A stretch of 64,000 nucleotides of DNA from positions 1,269,424 to 1,333,423 of the forward strand of contig NZ_QMEJ01000001.1 of NCBI RefSeq assembly GCF_003390865.1. The letters run 5' to 3'. The DNA comes from Tropicimonas sp. IMCC34011 (GTDB lineage: Bacteria; Pseudomonadota; Alphaproteobacteria; Rhodobacterales; Rhodobacteraceae). The notes beneath the pieces are model-generated. The model was not told the DNA's origin. It saw only the letters and a list, made by a program, of their open reading frames with translations, and did no database searches. Numbering within the stretch: position 1 is the stretch's first letter; each line of letters begins with the position of its first letter. Both the position numbers and the translations under genes were made by a program. Below, piece by piece: positions 44,670 to 53,491 of the stretch.

Positions 44670-46187
44670 TTACGCCGCCTTGGCCTTGCCGGCGGCCTCT
44701 GCCGCGGCCTGCGCAGCGCTGCGCCCGGCGATCCGGCCGAAGGTCGCGCCAGACACGAGGCCGGTGCCTGCGGGATAGTTGTCGTAGAAGAGGCCACCAA
44801 CCATCTCGCCGCAGCAGTAGAGACCATCGATCCCGCGCCAGTCGGTTCCAACCACCTGCGCGTCCTCGGTGATCTTCAGGCCGCCGAAGGTGAAGGTGAT
44901 GCCGCCGGTCGCGCTGTAGGCATGGTACGGCGGCTTGTCGAGCTTGAGGGCCCAGTTCGTCTTGGGCAGCTCCAGTCCGTCCTTCGTCGCCAGCGAGTCC
45001 TTGCGCGAGGGATCGTAGCCCTCGTCCTCGTCACGGCCGTGCTCGTTGTACTCCTTGAGCGTGGCCAGTGCCTGCTTGGGGTCCTCGAAGTCGAGTTGGT
45101 CGACCAGGTCCTCTAGCGTGTCTGCGACGATCGGGTCCGAGGTCGAGTAGCGTGGCTCGAGCAGGTGCAGCACCTTGCTGTCAAAGATCTGCCAGGCCTT
45201 CGCGCCCGGCTCGGCAAGGATCGCGCGGCCGAACTTGGCGTAGGTGAAGAGCGCCGCATCCTCGCCCTCGTCCACGAAGCGCTTGCCCTTGCGGTTCAGC
45301 ATCACCGAGTAGACGTAGCTCAGACGGTTCGAACGGTCGGTCATCTCGCGCGGCGCGAATTCGCCCCAGTCGGCGCTGATCGGGGTCGCATGGCAACCCG
45401 ACCACTGGCCCCAGGGCATGGCGCCGACGTCCATCGCCATCTTCAGGCCGTCGCCCTGGTTATGGGGCGTGCCACGCACCTTTGCGCCGCCGATGTTCAC
45501 GCCGATATGCTGTGTGCGCATCTGCACGTTGGCCTCGAAGCCACCGCAGCCCATGATCACCGCGTGGGCGGTCAGCGTCTTGACGCCCTCGTTGTCGCGG
45601 ATCTTCACGCCCGAGATGCGCCCGTCGTCACCCTGAACGAGCGACCGCGCCGCGGTGCCGTAGCGGATCTCGATGCCCATCGCCTCGGCAGTCTTGAACC
45701 ACGACTTCGAAAGGCCGACACCTTCGTGCTTTGCGCGCACCACAAGGCCGCGCGCCCAGATCACCTTGTTGTCCCTCTTCACGGCCGACAGCGACAGCGC
45801 CGGTTCCATGGGAACCTTGCCGACCTCGTTCATCCAGAACACCGTGTCCTTGGAATTGTCGACGAGGATGCGCGACAGAACGGGGTCGGTGCGGCCGCCG
45901 GTGACCCGCATCAGGTCGCCGTGATAGTCCTCGCGCGGGTAAGGCATGATGCCTTCGTAGAAGTTCTCGATCTCTTCCGAGGCGTTCGGCACGAGCGGCC
46001 CGATCTCTTCGGGCTCGTCAAAGGCGAAGCGCAGGACGCCCCCGGACCAGTGGGTGTTTCCGCCGCGCATCTCACGCGGCGCCTTCTCGAGGACCACGAC
46101 GCGCTCGGCTCCGTTTTCCTTCGCCGATACCGCCGAGGCCAGCGCCGCGTTTCCGGCGCCCACAACGATCACATCATAATCCGGCAT
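44670..46187 (-). CDS. tcuA: FAD-dependent tricarballylate dehydrogenase-like flavoprotein (TcuA-like)
   Basis: A 505-residue flavoprotein of the TcuA/fumarate reductase group. DVIVVGAGNAALASAVSAKE is the FAD fold, MRGGNTHWSGGVLRFAFDEP the TcuA-like signature, VIMGCGGFEANVQMRTQHIG and LYCCGEMVGGLFYDNYPAGT later FAD contacts. TcuA oxidises tricarballylate to cis-aconitate, so desaturation of a polycarboxylate is the best guess. ATG 46187 gives the standard N-terminus and follows GGGAGTT. It is divergent from the second MmgE/PrpD gene across dyad C. The symbol denotes similarity, not proven substrate. Confidence 0.82.
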   Translation of the reverse strand: MPDYDVIVVGAGNAALASAVSAKENGAERVVVLEKAPREMRGGNTHWSGGVLRFAFDEPEEIGPLVPNASEEIENFYEGIMPYPREDYHGDLMRVTGGRTDPVLSRILVDNSKDTVFWMNEVGKVPMEPALSLSAVKRDNKVIWARGLVVRAKHEGVGLSKSWFKTAEAMGIEIRYGTAARSLVQGDDGRISGVKIRDNEGVKTLTAHAVIMGCGGFEANVQMRTQHIGVNIGGAKVRGTPHNQGDGLKMAMDVGAMPWGQWSGCHATPISADWGEFAPREMTDRSNRLSYVYSVMLNRKGKRFVDEGEDAALFTYAKFGRAILAEPGAKAWQIFDSKVLHLLEPRYSTSDPIVADTLEDLVDQLDFEDPKQALATLKEYNEHGRDEDEGYDPSRKDSLATKDGLELPKTNWALKLDKPPYHAYSATGGITFTFGGLKITEDAQVVGTDWRGIDGLYCCGEMVGGLFYDNYPAGTGLVSGATFGRIAGRSAAQAAAEAAGKAKAA

Positions 46188-46272
46188 GTCTCCAACTCCC
46201 TTTGCATCCCACGAGACGAGCGGCACAGATGCCGCCCCGGTCGCTGCGCAAAAAAGGGCATCCCAAGAAAAA

Positions 46273-46287
46273 TGTCAACAGTTTACA
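46273..46287. promoter_or_regulatory. GntR-regulon dyad C (between tcuA-like and prpD-like genes)
   Basis: TGTCAACAGTTTACA: half-sites TGTCAA and TTTACA around three bases. It lies in the 156-base divergent region. On the minus strand it contains TTGACA, a perfect -35 hexamer for the TcuA-like gene, so occupancy would block that promoter. Confidence 0.75.
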
Positions 46288-46343
46288 AATGAGGTGTAGT
46301 GCGTCTACTCATTGGGTGTACCCGCAAGGAGAGTCATCCCGCC

Positions 46344-47750
46344 ATGGCGCCACTCGACACCGCCCAAACCACGACCGCTAAAACCGGCCCTTCCGACGCG
46401 CTGGCGCGCTTCGCCGCGGACCTGCGCTTCGAGGACATTCCCGCCAACGTGCTCGATCGCGCGCGGCTGCATATCCTTGACGGCGCGGGCCTGGGCCTTG
46501 CCTCCACGCAGTTCCCCTTCGCCGGGCCGACCATCGACGCCGTGTGCGCCCTCGGCGAGGGGTCCTCGGCGATTATCGGCTCTAACGTCACCGGCACGCT
46601 GCGCGACGCGGCCATGGCCAACGGCGTGCTGATCCACGGGCTCGACTTCGACGACACCCACCAGCAGGCCATCGTGCATCCGACCGCCGCGGTGATGCCC
46701 ACGATGCTGGCCATCGGACAGGCGAGGGCCACCTCGGGGCGCGAGGCGCTCGCCGCCTACTGCATCGGGATGGAAATCGCGGTGCGCATCGGCGCGGCGG
46801 TGCAGGCCGGGTTCCACCACACCGGCTTCCACGCAACCGGCGTGATCGCGCATTTCAGTTCGGCCGTGACGGCCGGGCGGCTGATGGGCAGCGATGCCGC
46901 GCAGCACGTCGCCGCCATGGGCATCGCGGGCAGCACCGCCTCGGGCATCCAGGTTTTCCTCGAGGAAGGCGCGTGGACCAAACGCCTCCATCCCGGCTGG
47001 GCGGCGGCGGCGGGCATCACCGCGGCGACGCTGGCGCAGAGCGGCTTCAAGGCCCCGACCCGCGTCTTTGAAGGCCGCTTCGGGCTGTTTCACACCCATC
47101 TTCACGAGCATGCCGAGAACGTCGACTACAGCTACCTGACCGACGGTCTGGGCGAGCGATGGATGATGGCCGACACGGCGCTGAAGCCCTACCCCGTGTG
47201 TCACTTCATCCACGGCGCGGCCGATGCCGCGGCAGAGCTGCATCCGCAGATCGGCGGGACGGAGATCACCAAGGTCGAGATCCGCCTGCCCAAGGACACC
47301 CTGCCCATCGTCGCGGAGCCGATCGAGCAAAAGCGCAACGCCACCAACGAGTACGAGGCGAAGTTCAGCGCCCCCTTCGTGGTCGCGGCAATGCTCCTGC
47401 GCGGCAGGTTCGGACTGCCGGACCTGACCGATGCGGCGCTGGCCGATGCCGACACGCGCGCCGTGGCCGCGCGGTGTTCCTGCGAGGTCGACCCCGACAC
47501 CCGCTGGCCCGACTACTTCTCGGGCGGGGTCAAGGTGACGCTGTCGGACGGTCGCGTGCTCGAAGCCCATGTGCCGGTGAACTCCGGTGCGGGCGAACGG
47601 CAGCTCGACGTCGACGGCGTGACCAAGAAATACATGATGAACGCGGGGCTCGCCATCGACGACAGTCGCGCGCACCACATCCGCGACCTGATCCTCGGGC
47701 TCGAGGACAACGATGTCGCGACCCTTATGGGAACGCTCGGCGGGGCATGA
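46344..47750 (+). CDS. MmgE/PrpD-family protein (second copy)
   Basis: A 468-residue MmgE/PrpD protein. LIHGLDFDDTHQQAIVHPTA carries the H-x-x-D-F/Y-D-D region and the catalytic HP, GFHATGVIAHFSSAVTAGRL the mid signature, and LKPYPVCHFIHGAADAAAEL the Cys loop. ATG 46344 follows AAGGAGAG; an upstream in-frame start (46299) begins in the promoter region. Its stop overlaps the ATG of the third copy (ATGA), so the two paralogues are made together. Confidence 0.88.
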   Translation: MAPLDTAQTTTAKTGPSDALARFAADLRFEDIPANVLDRARLHILDGAGLGLASTQFPFAGPTIDAVCALGEGSSAIIGSNVTGTLRDAAMANGVLIHGLDFDDTHQQAIVHPTAAVMPTMLAIGQARATSGREALAAYCIGMEIAVRIGAAVQAGFHHTGFHATGVIAHFSSAVTAGRLMGSDAAQHVAAMGIAGSTASGIQVFLEEGAWTKRLHPGWAAAAGITAATLAQSGFKAPTRVFEGRFGLFHTHLHEHAENVDYSYLTDGLGERWMMADTALKPYPVCHFIHGAADAAAELHPQIGGTEITKVEIRLPKDTLPIVAEPIEQKRNATNEYEAKFSAPFVVAAMLLRGRFGLPDLTDAALADADTRAVAARCSCEVDPDTRWPDYFSGGVKVTLSDGRVLEAHVPVNSGAGERQLDVDGVTKKYMMNAGLAIDDSRAHHIRDLILGLEDNDVATLMGTLGGA

Positions 47751-49090
47751 CCGCCGGGCTGACATACGCCTTCGCAAGAATCCTGCTGGACGCTTACCAC
47801 GGTTGCCCGGCAGCCCATCCGCAGTTGACCGCGCTGTTCGTCGACGGAATCTCGGTGGCGCTCGCCGGTGCGCAGGAGCCGTCGCCGACCGCGCTGCGGT
47901 CGGTCTGTCCGGACGGCGACGCGGGCGGCGTTCATCCCATCGGCGGCGCCGGACCGATGCCCCTGCTTCTTGCGGTGCGCGCCGGCGGCGCGGCGATGCA
48001 CGTGCTCGACTACGAACCCATGTGGTCGCCCGCCAACCACTCGGTCTCCACGATCCTACCGGCGCTTCTGGGTCTCGCGGAGCTTCGCAGCGACCTCGCC
48101 GTCACCGGGCGCGACCTCCTGGCCGCCTTTGCGGTCGGGATCGAGGCGCAGTTGCGCCTGCGCCGCGCCTCGCAGGAGTTCGACCCCAAGGACCTGCGGT
48201 TCCATCCGCCGGGCCTCGTGGGCCCGCTCGGGTCGGCGGCGGCCTGCGCCTGCCTCCTGGGGTTGGACGCAGACCGGATGCGGCACGCCATGGGCATCGC
48301 CGCTTCGCGGTCCGGCGCGCTCCTCGCCAACGTCGGGAGCATGACCAAGTCTCTGCACTGCGGGGCCGCGGCGGCGGACGGGCTCGACGCTGCGCTGCTG
48401 GCCGAGGCCGGGTTCCAGGCCGATCCCGACGCGCTTGGCAATCCGCGCGGGTTCCTTGCCGCCTTCTTCGGCGAGGCCGCAGATCCCCACGAATTGACCC
48501 GCGAGGCGCCCCTCGCGCTCCTCGATCCCGGTCCGGCCTACAAGTTCTATCCCAGCCAGTACGGCACGCATTTCGTGATCGAGGCGGCGCTCGCGGCGCG
48601 GCGGCAGATGACCGCGGGCGCGCAGGTCCGCGCTGTGCGTATCGTCGCGCCGCCGATGCCCTATGTCGATCGCCCCGCCCCGGCGAGCGGGCTCGACGGC
48701 AAGTTCAGCTTCCAGTACGTCGCCGCCGCGGCAATCCTCGACGCGCGCGTCGCGCTCGACACCTTCGCAGATGCGCGGCGCCGCGCACCGGACATGGAGC
48801 CGACGCTGCCCAAGGTCGTCCTCGCGCCCGATCCCGCCCGCGAGGGCCGGTTCGACCGAATGGTGGTGGACGTGGAGATCGACACCGATCGCGGGATGGC
48901 TGAGGGCCGGTGCGACGGACCGCCGGGCATCTGGGGCCGCGCCGCGCCGGCTGCGCGGCTTGCCGACAAGGCGCGGGATTGCCTGGCCCATGGCGGCGTT
49001 GCGCCCGACCTGCATGCCCGGCTGGACCGGATCGCCGAGATGGGCGCGGACGAGCTCGCGGCGCTCACCGCCACGCTGCGCCCGGACTGA
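47747..49090 (+). CDS. MmgE/PrpD-family protein (third copy)
   Basis: A 447-residue MmgE/PrpD protein, translationally coupled to the second copy. AAMHVLDYEPMWSPANHSVS replaces the usual H-x-x-D-Y/F-D-D-x-x: the second Asp position reads E-P, so the active-site chemistry may differ. TKSLHCGAAAADGLDAALLA is the KPLHxGxA segment with Ser for Pro, and YKFYPSQYGTHFVIEAALAA replaces the Cys loop without Cys. Divergence at these sites suggests either a different reaction or a non-catalytic partner subunit of the second copy. Confidence 0.83.
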   Translation: MTAGLTYAFARILLDAYHGCPAAHPQLTALFVDGISVALAGAQEPSPTALRSVCPDGDAGGVHPIGGAGPMPLLLAVRAGGAAMHVLDYEPMWSPANHSVSTILPALLGLAELRSDLAVTGRDLLAAFAVGIEAQLRLRRASQEFDPKDLRFHPPGLVGPLGSAAACACLLGLDADRMRHAMGIAASRSGALLANVGSMTKSLHCGAAAADGLDAALLAEAGFQADPDALGNPRGFLAAFFGEAADPHELTREAPLALLDPGPAYKFYPSQYGTHFVIEAALAARRQMTAGAQVRAVRIVAPPMPYVDRPAPASGLDGKFSFQYVAAAAILDARVALDTFADARRRAPDMEPTLPKVVLAPDPAREGRFDRMVVDVEIDTDRGMAEGRCDGPPGIWGRAAPAARLADKARDCLAHGGVAPDLHARLDRIAEMGADELAALTATLRPD

Positions 49091-49109
49091 GACCCGACCG
49101 GATGGGACC

Positions 49110-49808
49110 CTATTCCGCGGCAGGCGCTGCTGCGGCAGCCTTTTCCAAGGCCAGCTTGGCATGCTTGCGTGCGTTGCGGATGTGCGTGCGCATCGACTGC
49201 TCTGCCAGTTCCGGATCGCGCGCCGCAAGCGCGTCGAGGATCGCGCGGTGCTCTTCCAAGGCCTGCGCGGCACGCCCGGCCATGGTCGACGACTTGTAAC
49301 GGTAGACCCGCAGCAGGTCGTACAGGTCGCCCGTGACCATCGAGGTCAGCAATTCGTTCTGGGTCGAGGCGGCGATGCGGGAGTGAAAATCGAAATCGCT
49401 CGATTCCACGTAGTAGCCTTCCCCGGACCGCACCTCGCGCTGTTCGGCATGACCGTCGAGCAGGCGGCGCATCTCGTCGATCTCGGCGTCGCTCATTCGA
49501 TCAGCTGCGATCCGGCAGGCGATGCCTTCGAGGGCTTCGCGCACCGTCAGGAGATCGTCGAGCTTCTGCGGCGAGAGTTCCGCCACGCGCACGCCGAAGT
49601 TGATCTTCCGGTCGAGCAGGCGTCGCCCCTCCAGCCGTCGGATCGCCTCGCGCAAAGGACCGCGGCTGACCCCGAGGGACGCCGCGAGCGTCTGTTCCCG
49701 GATGCGTTCGCCGGGGGCCAGCTCGCCACCGATGATCGCCTCTTCCAGGCGTTCGGTGACTGCATCCACCAGCGATTTCGCTTCGACCTTCTTCGCAAAT
49801 CCCTGCAC
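49110..49808 (-). CDS. GntR-family (FadR/FCD subgroup) regulator of the polycarboxylate cluster
   Basis: A 232-residue GntR/FCD regulator. The winged helix-turn-helix spans about residues 10-80 (LEEAIIGGELAPGERIREQT, LAASLGVSRGPLREAIRRLE). The C-terminal FCD domain carries DFHSRIAAS and EEHRAILDALAARD, matching the Asp/His metal-and-ligand positions of the family. Its gene and the divergent prpF-like gene share dyad D, so autoregulation is likely. Its position in the middle of five genes groups with the same dyad makes it the prime candidate for the regulon repressor. The Ala-rich C-terminal tail (about 215-230) is low-complexity. Confidence 0.9.
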   Translation of the reverse strand: MQGFAKKVEAKSLVDAVTERLEEAIIGGELAPGERIREQTLAASLGVSRGPLREAIRRLEGRRLLDRKINFGVRVAELSPQKLDDLLTVREALEGIACRIAADRMSDAEIDEMRRLLDGHAEQREVRSGEGYYVESSDFDFHSRIAASTQNELLTSMVTGDLYDLLRVYRYKSSTMAGRAAQALEEHRAILDALAARDPELAEQSMRTHIRNARKHAKLALEKAAAAAPAAE

Positions 49809-49888
49809 TCGGTTGTCCTTCGTTGGTTCGTGCCGCCATTTGTTTCCTTATCCTATAACGCAGGTGGCGCCACGTATAAACTGATTAG

Positions 49889-49903
49889 TGTAAATTGTTG
49901 ACA
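49889..49903. promoter_or_regulatory. GntR-regulon dyad D (between GntR and prpF-like genes)
   Basis: TGTAAATTGTTGACA, the reverse complement of TGTCAACAATTTACA, in the 154-base divergent region between the regulator and the PrpF-type gene. It overlaps TTGACA at 49898-49903, a perfect -35 hexamer for the plus-strand gene. Confidence 0.75.
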
Positions 49904-49962
49904 CTTTATCGTATTTCGGTTCAAACATGTAGCTTCAGAGGCCAATTTCTGGTGGAGGAGAC

Positions 49963-51117
49963 ATGAGTTATATCCGTATTCCCTGCACTTTCATGCGCGG
50001 CGGAACATCCAAGGCGCTCGTGTTCCGACGGGGCGATCTGCCCGACGACACCGGGCTGTGGGCCGACATCTTCCGCAAGGCCATGGGCTCGCCCGATCCG
50101 AACGGACGGCAGCTCAACGGCATGGGTGGGGGCATATCCTCGCTGTCGAAAGTCTGCGTGGTCGGCCCGCCCAGCCGCGACGACGCCGATATCGATTACA
50201 GCTTCTTCCAGATCGGTGTCACCGACGACCTAGTCGATGAAAGCGGCAACTGCGGCAACATGTCCTCGGCCATGGGGCCCTTTGCGCTCGACGAAGGGCT
50301 GGTGACACACGCTGGAGGCGACGAGGCCACGGTGCGCATTCACAACACTAACACCTCCAAGATCATCCGTGCGCGCTTCCCGGTGCTGGACGGCCGCGCC
50401 GCCGTCGCCGGCACGCAGACGCTCGACGGGGTCGCCGGGTCTGGGGCGCCCATCAAGCTGGAGTTCCTCGAGCCCGGCGGAGCGGGCACCGGAAAACTCC
50501 TGCCGGCGAGGGGCGAAACCGTCTCGCAGCTCGAGGTGCCGGGGCTCGGCACCATCGAGGTGACGATGATCGACGCGGCCAACCCCTGCGTCTTCCTCGA
50601 GCCGGCGACCGTTGGCAAGGCCGGCACCGAACACCCCGAGGCGCTCGAGGCGGACACCGAGTTCGGCGCGGCGATCGAGGCGATCCGAAGGGCCGCTGCC
50701 GTTTCCATGGGCATCGCCGCGACCGCCGAGGAGGCCGGGCGTCTGCCCTCCATCCCCAAGGCGGCAATGGTCTGCGCGCCCAAGGACTACCAGACACTGT
50801 CAGGCACGACCGTGTCGGCGGACGATCACGACATCTGCGTACGCATGGTCTCCATCGGCAAGCCGCACCGCGCGACGCCGCTGACCGGCGGGCTGTGCCT
50901 TGGCGTCGCGGCGCGCACCCCGGGCACCCTGCCCGCCCGTGTCGCGCGGCTTAGCAACGGCGCGATCCGTATCGGTCATCCCTCGGGTACGCTCGACGTG
51001 GACGCGAGGGTGGAGACGCGCGACGACGGCCCCTATGCCGTCCATGGAGCGGTTTACCGGACCGCGCGGCGGCTGTTCGAGGGCCACGTCCTGATCCCCG
51101 CCGCCTCGGCGGCCTAA
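49963..51117 (+). CDS. prpF: PrpF-family carboxylate isomerase (methylaconitate/methylitaconate isomerase-like)
   Basis: A 384-residue PrpF-fold protein (two diaminopimelate-epimerase-like halves). IPCTFMRGGTSKALVFR is the family start, NGMGGGISSLSKVCVV a substrate loop, and DESGNCGNMSSAMGPFAL holds the catalytic Cys region. Members shift double bonds in unsaturated polycarboxylates: aconitate cis-trans, 2-methylaconitate, 3-methylitaconate, 4-oxalomesaconate. This fits a product of the TcuA-like or PrpD-like enzymes. It follows dyad D and GGAGGA. Confidence 0.88.
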   Translation: MSYIRIPCTFMRGGTSKALVFRRGDLPDDTGLWADIFRKAMGSPDPNGRQLNGMGGGISSLSKVCVVGPPSRDDADIDYSFFQIGVTDDLVDESGNCGNMSSAMGPFALDEGLVTHAGGDEATVRIHNTNTSKIIRARFPVLDGRAAVAGTQTLDGVAGSGAPIKLEFLEPGGAGTGKLLPARGETVSQLEVPGLGTIEVTMIDAANPCVFLEPATVGKAGTEHPEALEADTEFGAAIEAIRRAAAVSMGIAATAEEAGRLPSIPKAAMVCAPKDYQTLSGTTVSADDHDICVRMVSIGKPHRATPLTGGLCLGVAARTPGTLPARVARLSNGAIRIGHPSGTLDVDARVETRDDGPYAVHGAVYRTARRLFEGHVLIPAASAA

Positions 51118-51126
51118 GCGAGCAGG

Positions 51127-51148
51127 CCCGCGCTATGCACAGCGCGGG
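51127..51148 (+). terminator. stem-loop after the prpF-like gene
   Basis: CCCGCGCT and AGCGCGGG form a perfect 8-bp stem with a 6-base loop, 9 bases past the stop. It is followed by TCCATTCACTTCT, only weakly pyrimidine-rich, so the terminator is plausible but not classic. The rest of the interval up to 51396 shows no gene. Confidence 0.55.
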
Positions 51149-51396
51149 TCCATTCACTTCTACGCCCAGCGCGGGATCGGAGGCCGGAGAGGTCCGCATG
51201 ATCGGCTGCCGCCGCTGCCCGGCCCGAATTCCCATTCAAGCGCCGATCCCCTCGTGCAGGCGATCCAGACGGCCGGAACCTCGGACCACGCCTTTGGCAC
51301 GTCACGCTTGACGGTACGAACGCTTACGGGGGCCTCAAAGGCTGCCCACCGCAAGCTGAACCGGCTCCTTTTACAGGTGCCCCCCGCGCCGTGCGA

Positions 51397-52947
51397 TCAG
51401 GACCCGCCGGCGGACTCTTCCTTCTCCTCTCGGCCATAGCGGGCAAGGCGGCTGCCCATGTTCATCCGCATCGTCACTACCAGCAGCAGCACCGCCCCCC
51501 CGGCCAGGCCGATGGCCACCGGCGAGCCGAAGAGCGCGTCACCCCACTCGCCCCGGTTGATGAGCAGCGCGCGACGCAGGTTCTGTTCCAGCAGCGGCGC
51601 AATCAGGAAGGTGATGATCAGCGGAGCTTCGGGCATCCCGACCTTGCGCATCCCGAAGCCCATGAACGCCAGTCCCAGCATCATCAGTACGTCGTAGGGG
51701 TCGCTGCGCGCGGCGTAGGCCCCGATGACCGCCATGACCATAATCGTCGGCACGAGGATCTCGCCCGGCAACTGGCCCAGGCGCGCATAAAAGAACGCGA
51801 AGAACCGCCCGATCGCTAGGTTGAACACGTTCCCGAGGATCAGGATGATGAACAGCGCGTAGATCACCTCAGGGTACATCTGGAACATCCGCGGCGACGG
51901 CGTGATCCCTTGCAGCATCAGTGCCGCGCCGATCAGGGCCGCCGTCGCGCTGCCCGGAATTCCGAAGGCAAGGAGCGGCACGAGCGTCGGGCCGACGGTC
52001 GCATTGTTGCCGGCCTCTGCCGCGGCGATGCCGTAGATAGAGCCTTCGCCGATCTTCTTCTTCGGGAAGAGCTGCTTGGCAATGCCGAAGGACAGGAAAG
52101 CCGCCACCGTGGCACCCAGCCCCGGAAGAGTGCCGATGAAGGTGCCGATGCCGATGCCGATGCCCATCTCGCGCCAGGCAGACAGGTACTCGCGGAAACT
52201 CAGTCCCTCGGTGTTCTTGCCGAAGAGATCGCCAAGCTTGGCCGTCGCCTCCTGCACGACGCGCTTGCGGCGCACCAGTTCGAGCCCCTGCTCGATCATC
52301 TGAGACATGGCGAAGATGCCGATGACCAGCGGCACGAGGTGGATGCCGTCGCGCAACCAGTCCTGCCCGAACGTGTTGCGCGCGACGTTGCTGACCGGGT
52401 CGGCCCCGATGGTCCCGAGGAACAGACCGATCGCGGCGCTGAACAGCCCCTTGGCAAGATGCCGGCCGCTGAGCGCGCCAAGCAGCGCGATGGCGAGCAC
52501 CATCAGCCAGAGCCGTTCGGTCGGGCCGAACTGCAGCGCCAGGAGCGCGATGGAGGGCGCTACGAGGATCACCACGATGTCGCTGGCTGCGTCGCCGGTG
52601 ACCGAGCTGTAGAGCGCCATGAGGATCGCTTTGCGCCCCTTCCCCGACTTCGTCATTTTGTAGCCGTCGAAGACCGTCGCGGCGCTGTCCGGAGAGCCGG
52701 GTGTGGCGAAACTGATCGCCGAGATCGAGCCGCCGAAGACCGCGCCCTTGTAGAGACCAATCAGCAGCCCGAGGCTTGCCGCGATGTCGAGCGTGAAGCT
52801 CAGCGGCAGCACCAGCGCGATACCCGTCGATGCGGTCAGGCCCGGGATCGCGCCCAGCCCGACCCCGAGGGCGACACCGGCCATCAGCCAAAGGATCGTC
52901 TTGAACTGGAAGACGAGGCTGAACGCTTCGTAGAGAGCGTCAGACAT
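51397..52947 (-). CDS. tctA: tripartite tricarboxylate transporter large permease (TctA family)
   Basis: A 516-residue TctA protein with about 11-12 membrane segments. GVALGVGLGAIPGLTASTGI holds the G-x-x-x-G-x-x-P-G-L-x motif, and GTFIGTLPGLGATVAAFLSF is its second, inverted copy. LGLLIGLYKGAVFGGSISAI is the other family signature. A charged C-terminal tail ends the protein. It moves the solute caught by the TctC protein, typically citrate-like or other carboxylic acids, and is the last gene of the unit. Confidence 0.93.
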   Translation of the reverse strand: MSDALYEAFSLVFQFKTILWLMAGVALGVGLGAIPGLTASTGIALVLPLSFTLDIAASLGLLIGLYKGAVFGGSISAISFATPGSPDSAATVFDGYKMTKSGKGRKAILMALYSSVTGDAASDIVVILVAPSIALLALQFGPTERLWLMVLAIALLGALSGRHLAKGLFSAAIGLFLGTIGADPVSNVARNTFGQDWLRDGIHLVPLVIGIFAMSQMIEQGLELVRRKRVVQEATAKLGDLFGKNTEGLSFREYLSAWREMGIGIGIGTFIGTLPGLGATVAAFLSFGIAKQLFPKKKIGEGSIYGIAAAEAGNNATVGPTLVPLLAFGIPGSATAALIGAALMLQGITPSPRMFQMYPEVIYALFIILILGNVFNLAIGRFFAFFYARLGQLPGEILVPTIMVMAVIGAYAARSDPYDVLMMLGLAFMGFGMRKVGMPEAPLIITFLIAPLLEQNLRRALLINRGEWGDALFGSPVAIGLAGGAVLLLVVTMRMNMGSRLARYGREEKEESAGGS

Positions 52948-52959
52948 CCGGGAGCTCCG

Positions 52960-53433
52960 TCAAAGAATGAAGGCCAGGACACCCTTCGGCAGCGATACGC
53001 CGAGCAGGGTGAACAGGGCATAGATTGCGATGGGCAGTGCCACTGCAAGCGCGAGGGCGGTGTGCAGGGGGCGCACGCCCAGCCACCACATGTAAACCAG
53101 CAGGAAGACCGGCGTGACCGTCACGAAGCCCCAGCGCCGCATGAGAACCGCGTAGATCCCGATGCCCAAAAGCATCATCGCGGCGATACCGACGTCGGAC
53201 CAGCGCACGTCCTCAAGACCTTCGGGCACCTCGCGGCGCAGCGGATCGACGATCATCAGTGCCGCGCAGATCAGCATCGCGCCCGCGCCGATAAGCGGGA
53301 AGAACCCGAGAGTGAAGCCGTCGCGCAGGACCTCGTGTGTCCACGGCCGGAGCCAGAGAAACAGGCAAAGGCCGCCGGTTGCCGCGGTCAGGACCACCCC
53401 GACCAGCCGGTTGGTGCGAAACGCGCCGGTCAT
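52960..53433 (-). CDS. tctB: tripartite tricarboxylate transporter small permease (TctB family)
   Basis: A 157-residue TctB subunit with four hydrophobic segments: LVGVVLTAATGGLCLFLWLR, GFFPLIGAGAMLICAALMIV, DVGIAAMMLLGIGIYAVLMR and a C-terminal pair around VFLLVYMWWLG. ATG 53433 follows GGGGGGA; the in-frame ATG at 53469 lies in the stem-loop region. It pairs with TctA 12 bases downstream. Confidence 0.85.
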   Translation of the reverse strand: MTGAFRTNRLVGVVLTAATGGLCLFLWLRPWTHEVLRDGFTLGFFPLIGAGAMLICAALMIVDPLRREVPEGLEDVRWSDVGIAAMMLLGIGIYAVLMRRWGFVTVTPVFLLVYMWWLGVRPLHTALALAVALPIAIYALFTLLGVSLPKGVLAFIL

Positions 53434-53454
53434 GTCGATATCCCCCCGAGAAGT

Positions 53455-53483
53455 GACGGCCGGGCGCATGCGCGCCGGCCGTC
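53455..53483 (-). terminator. intercistronic stem-loop after the tctC-like gene
   Basis: GACGGCCGG and CCGGCCGTC plus an inner CGC/GCG pair form a 12-bp stem with one bulged G and an ATGC loop, 8 bases past the TctC stop and before the TctB start. Same placement as the stem-loops after the other binding-protein genes. Confidence 0.65.
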
Positions 53484-53491
53484 GTCTTGCC

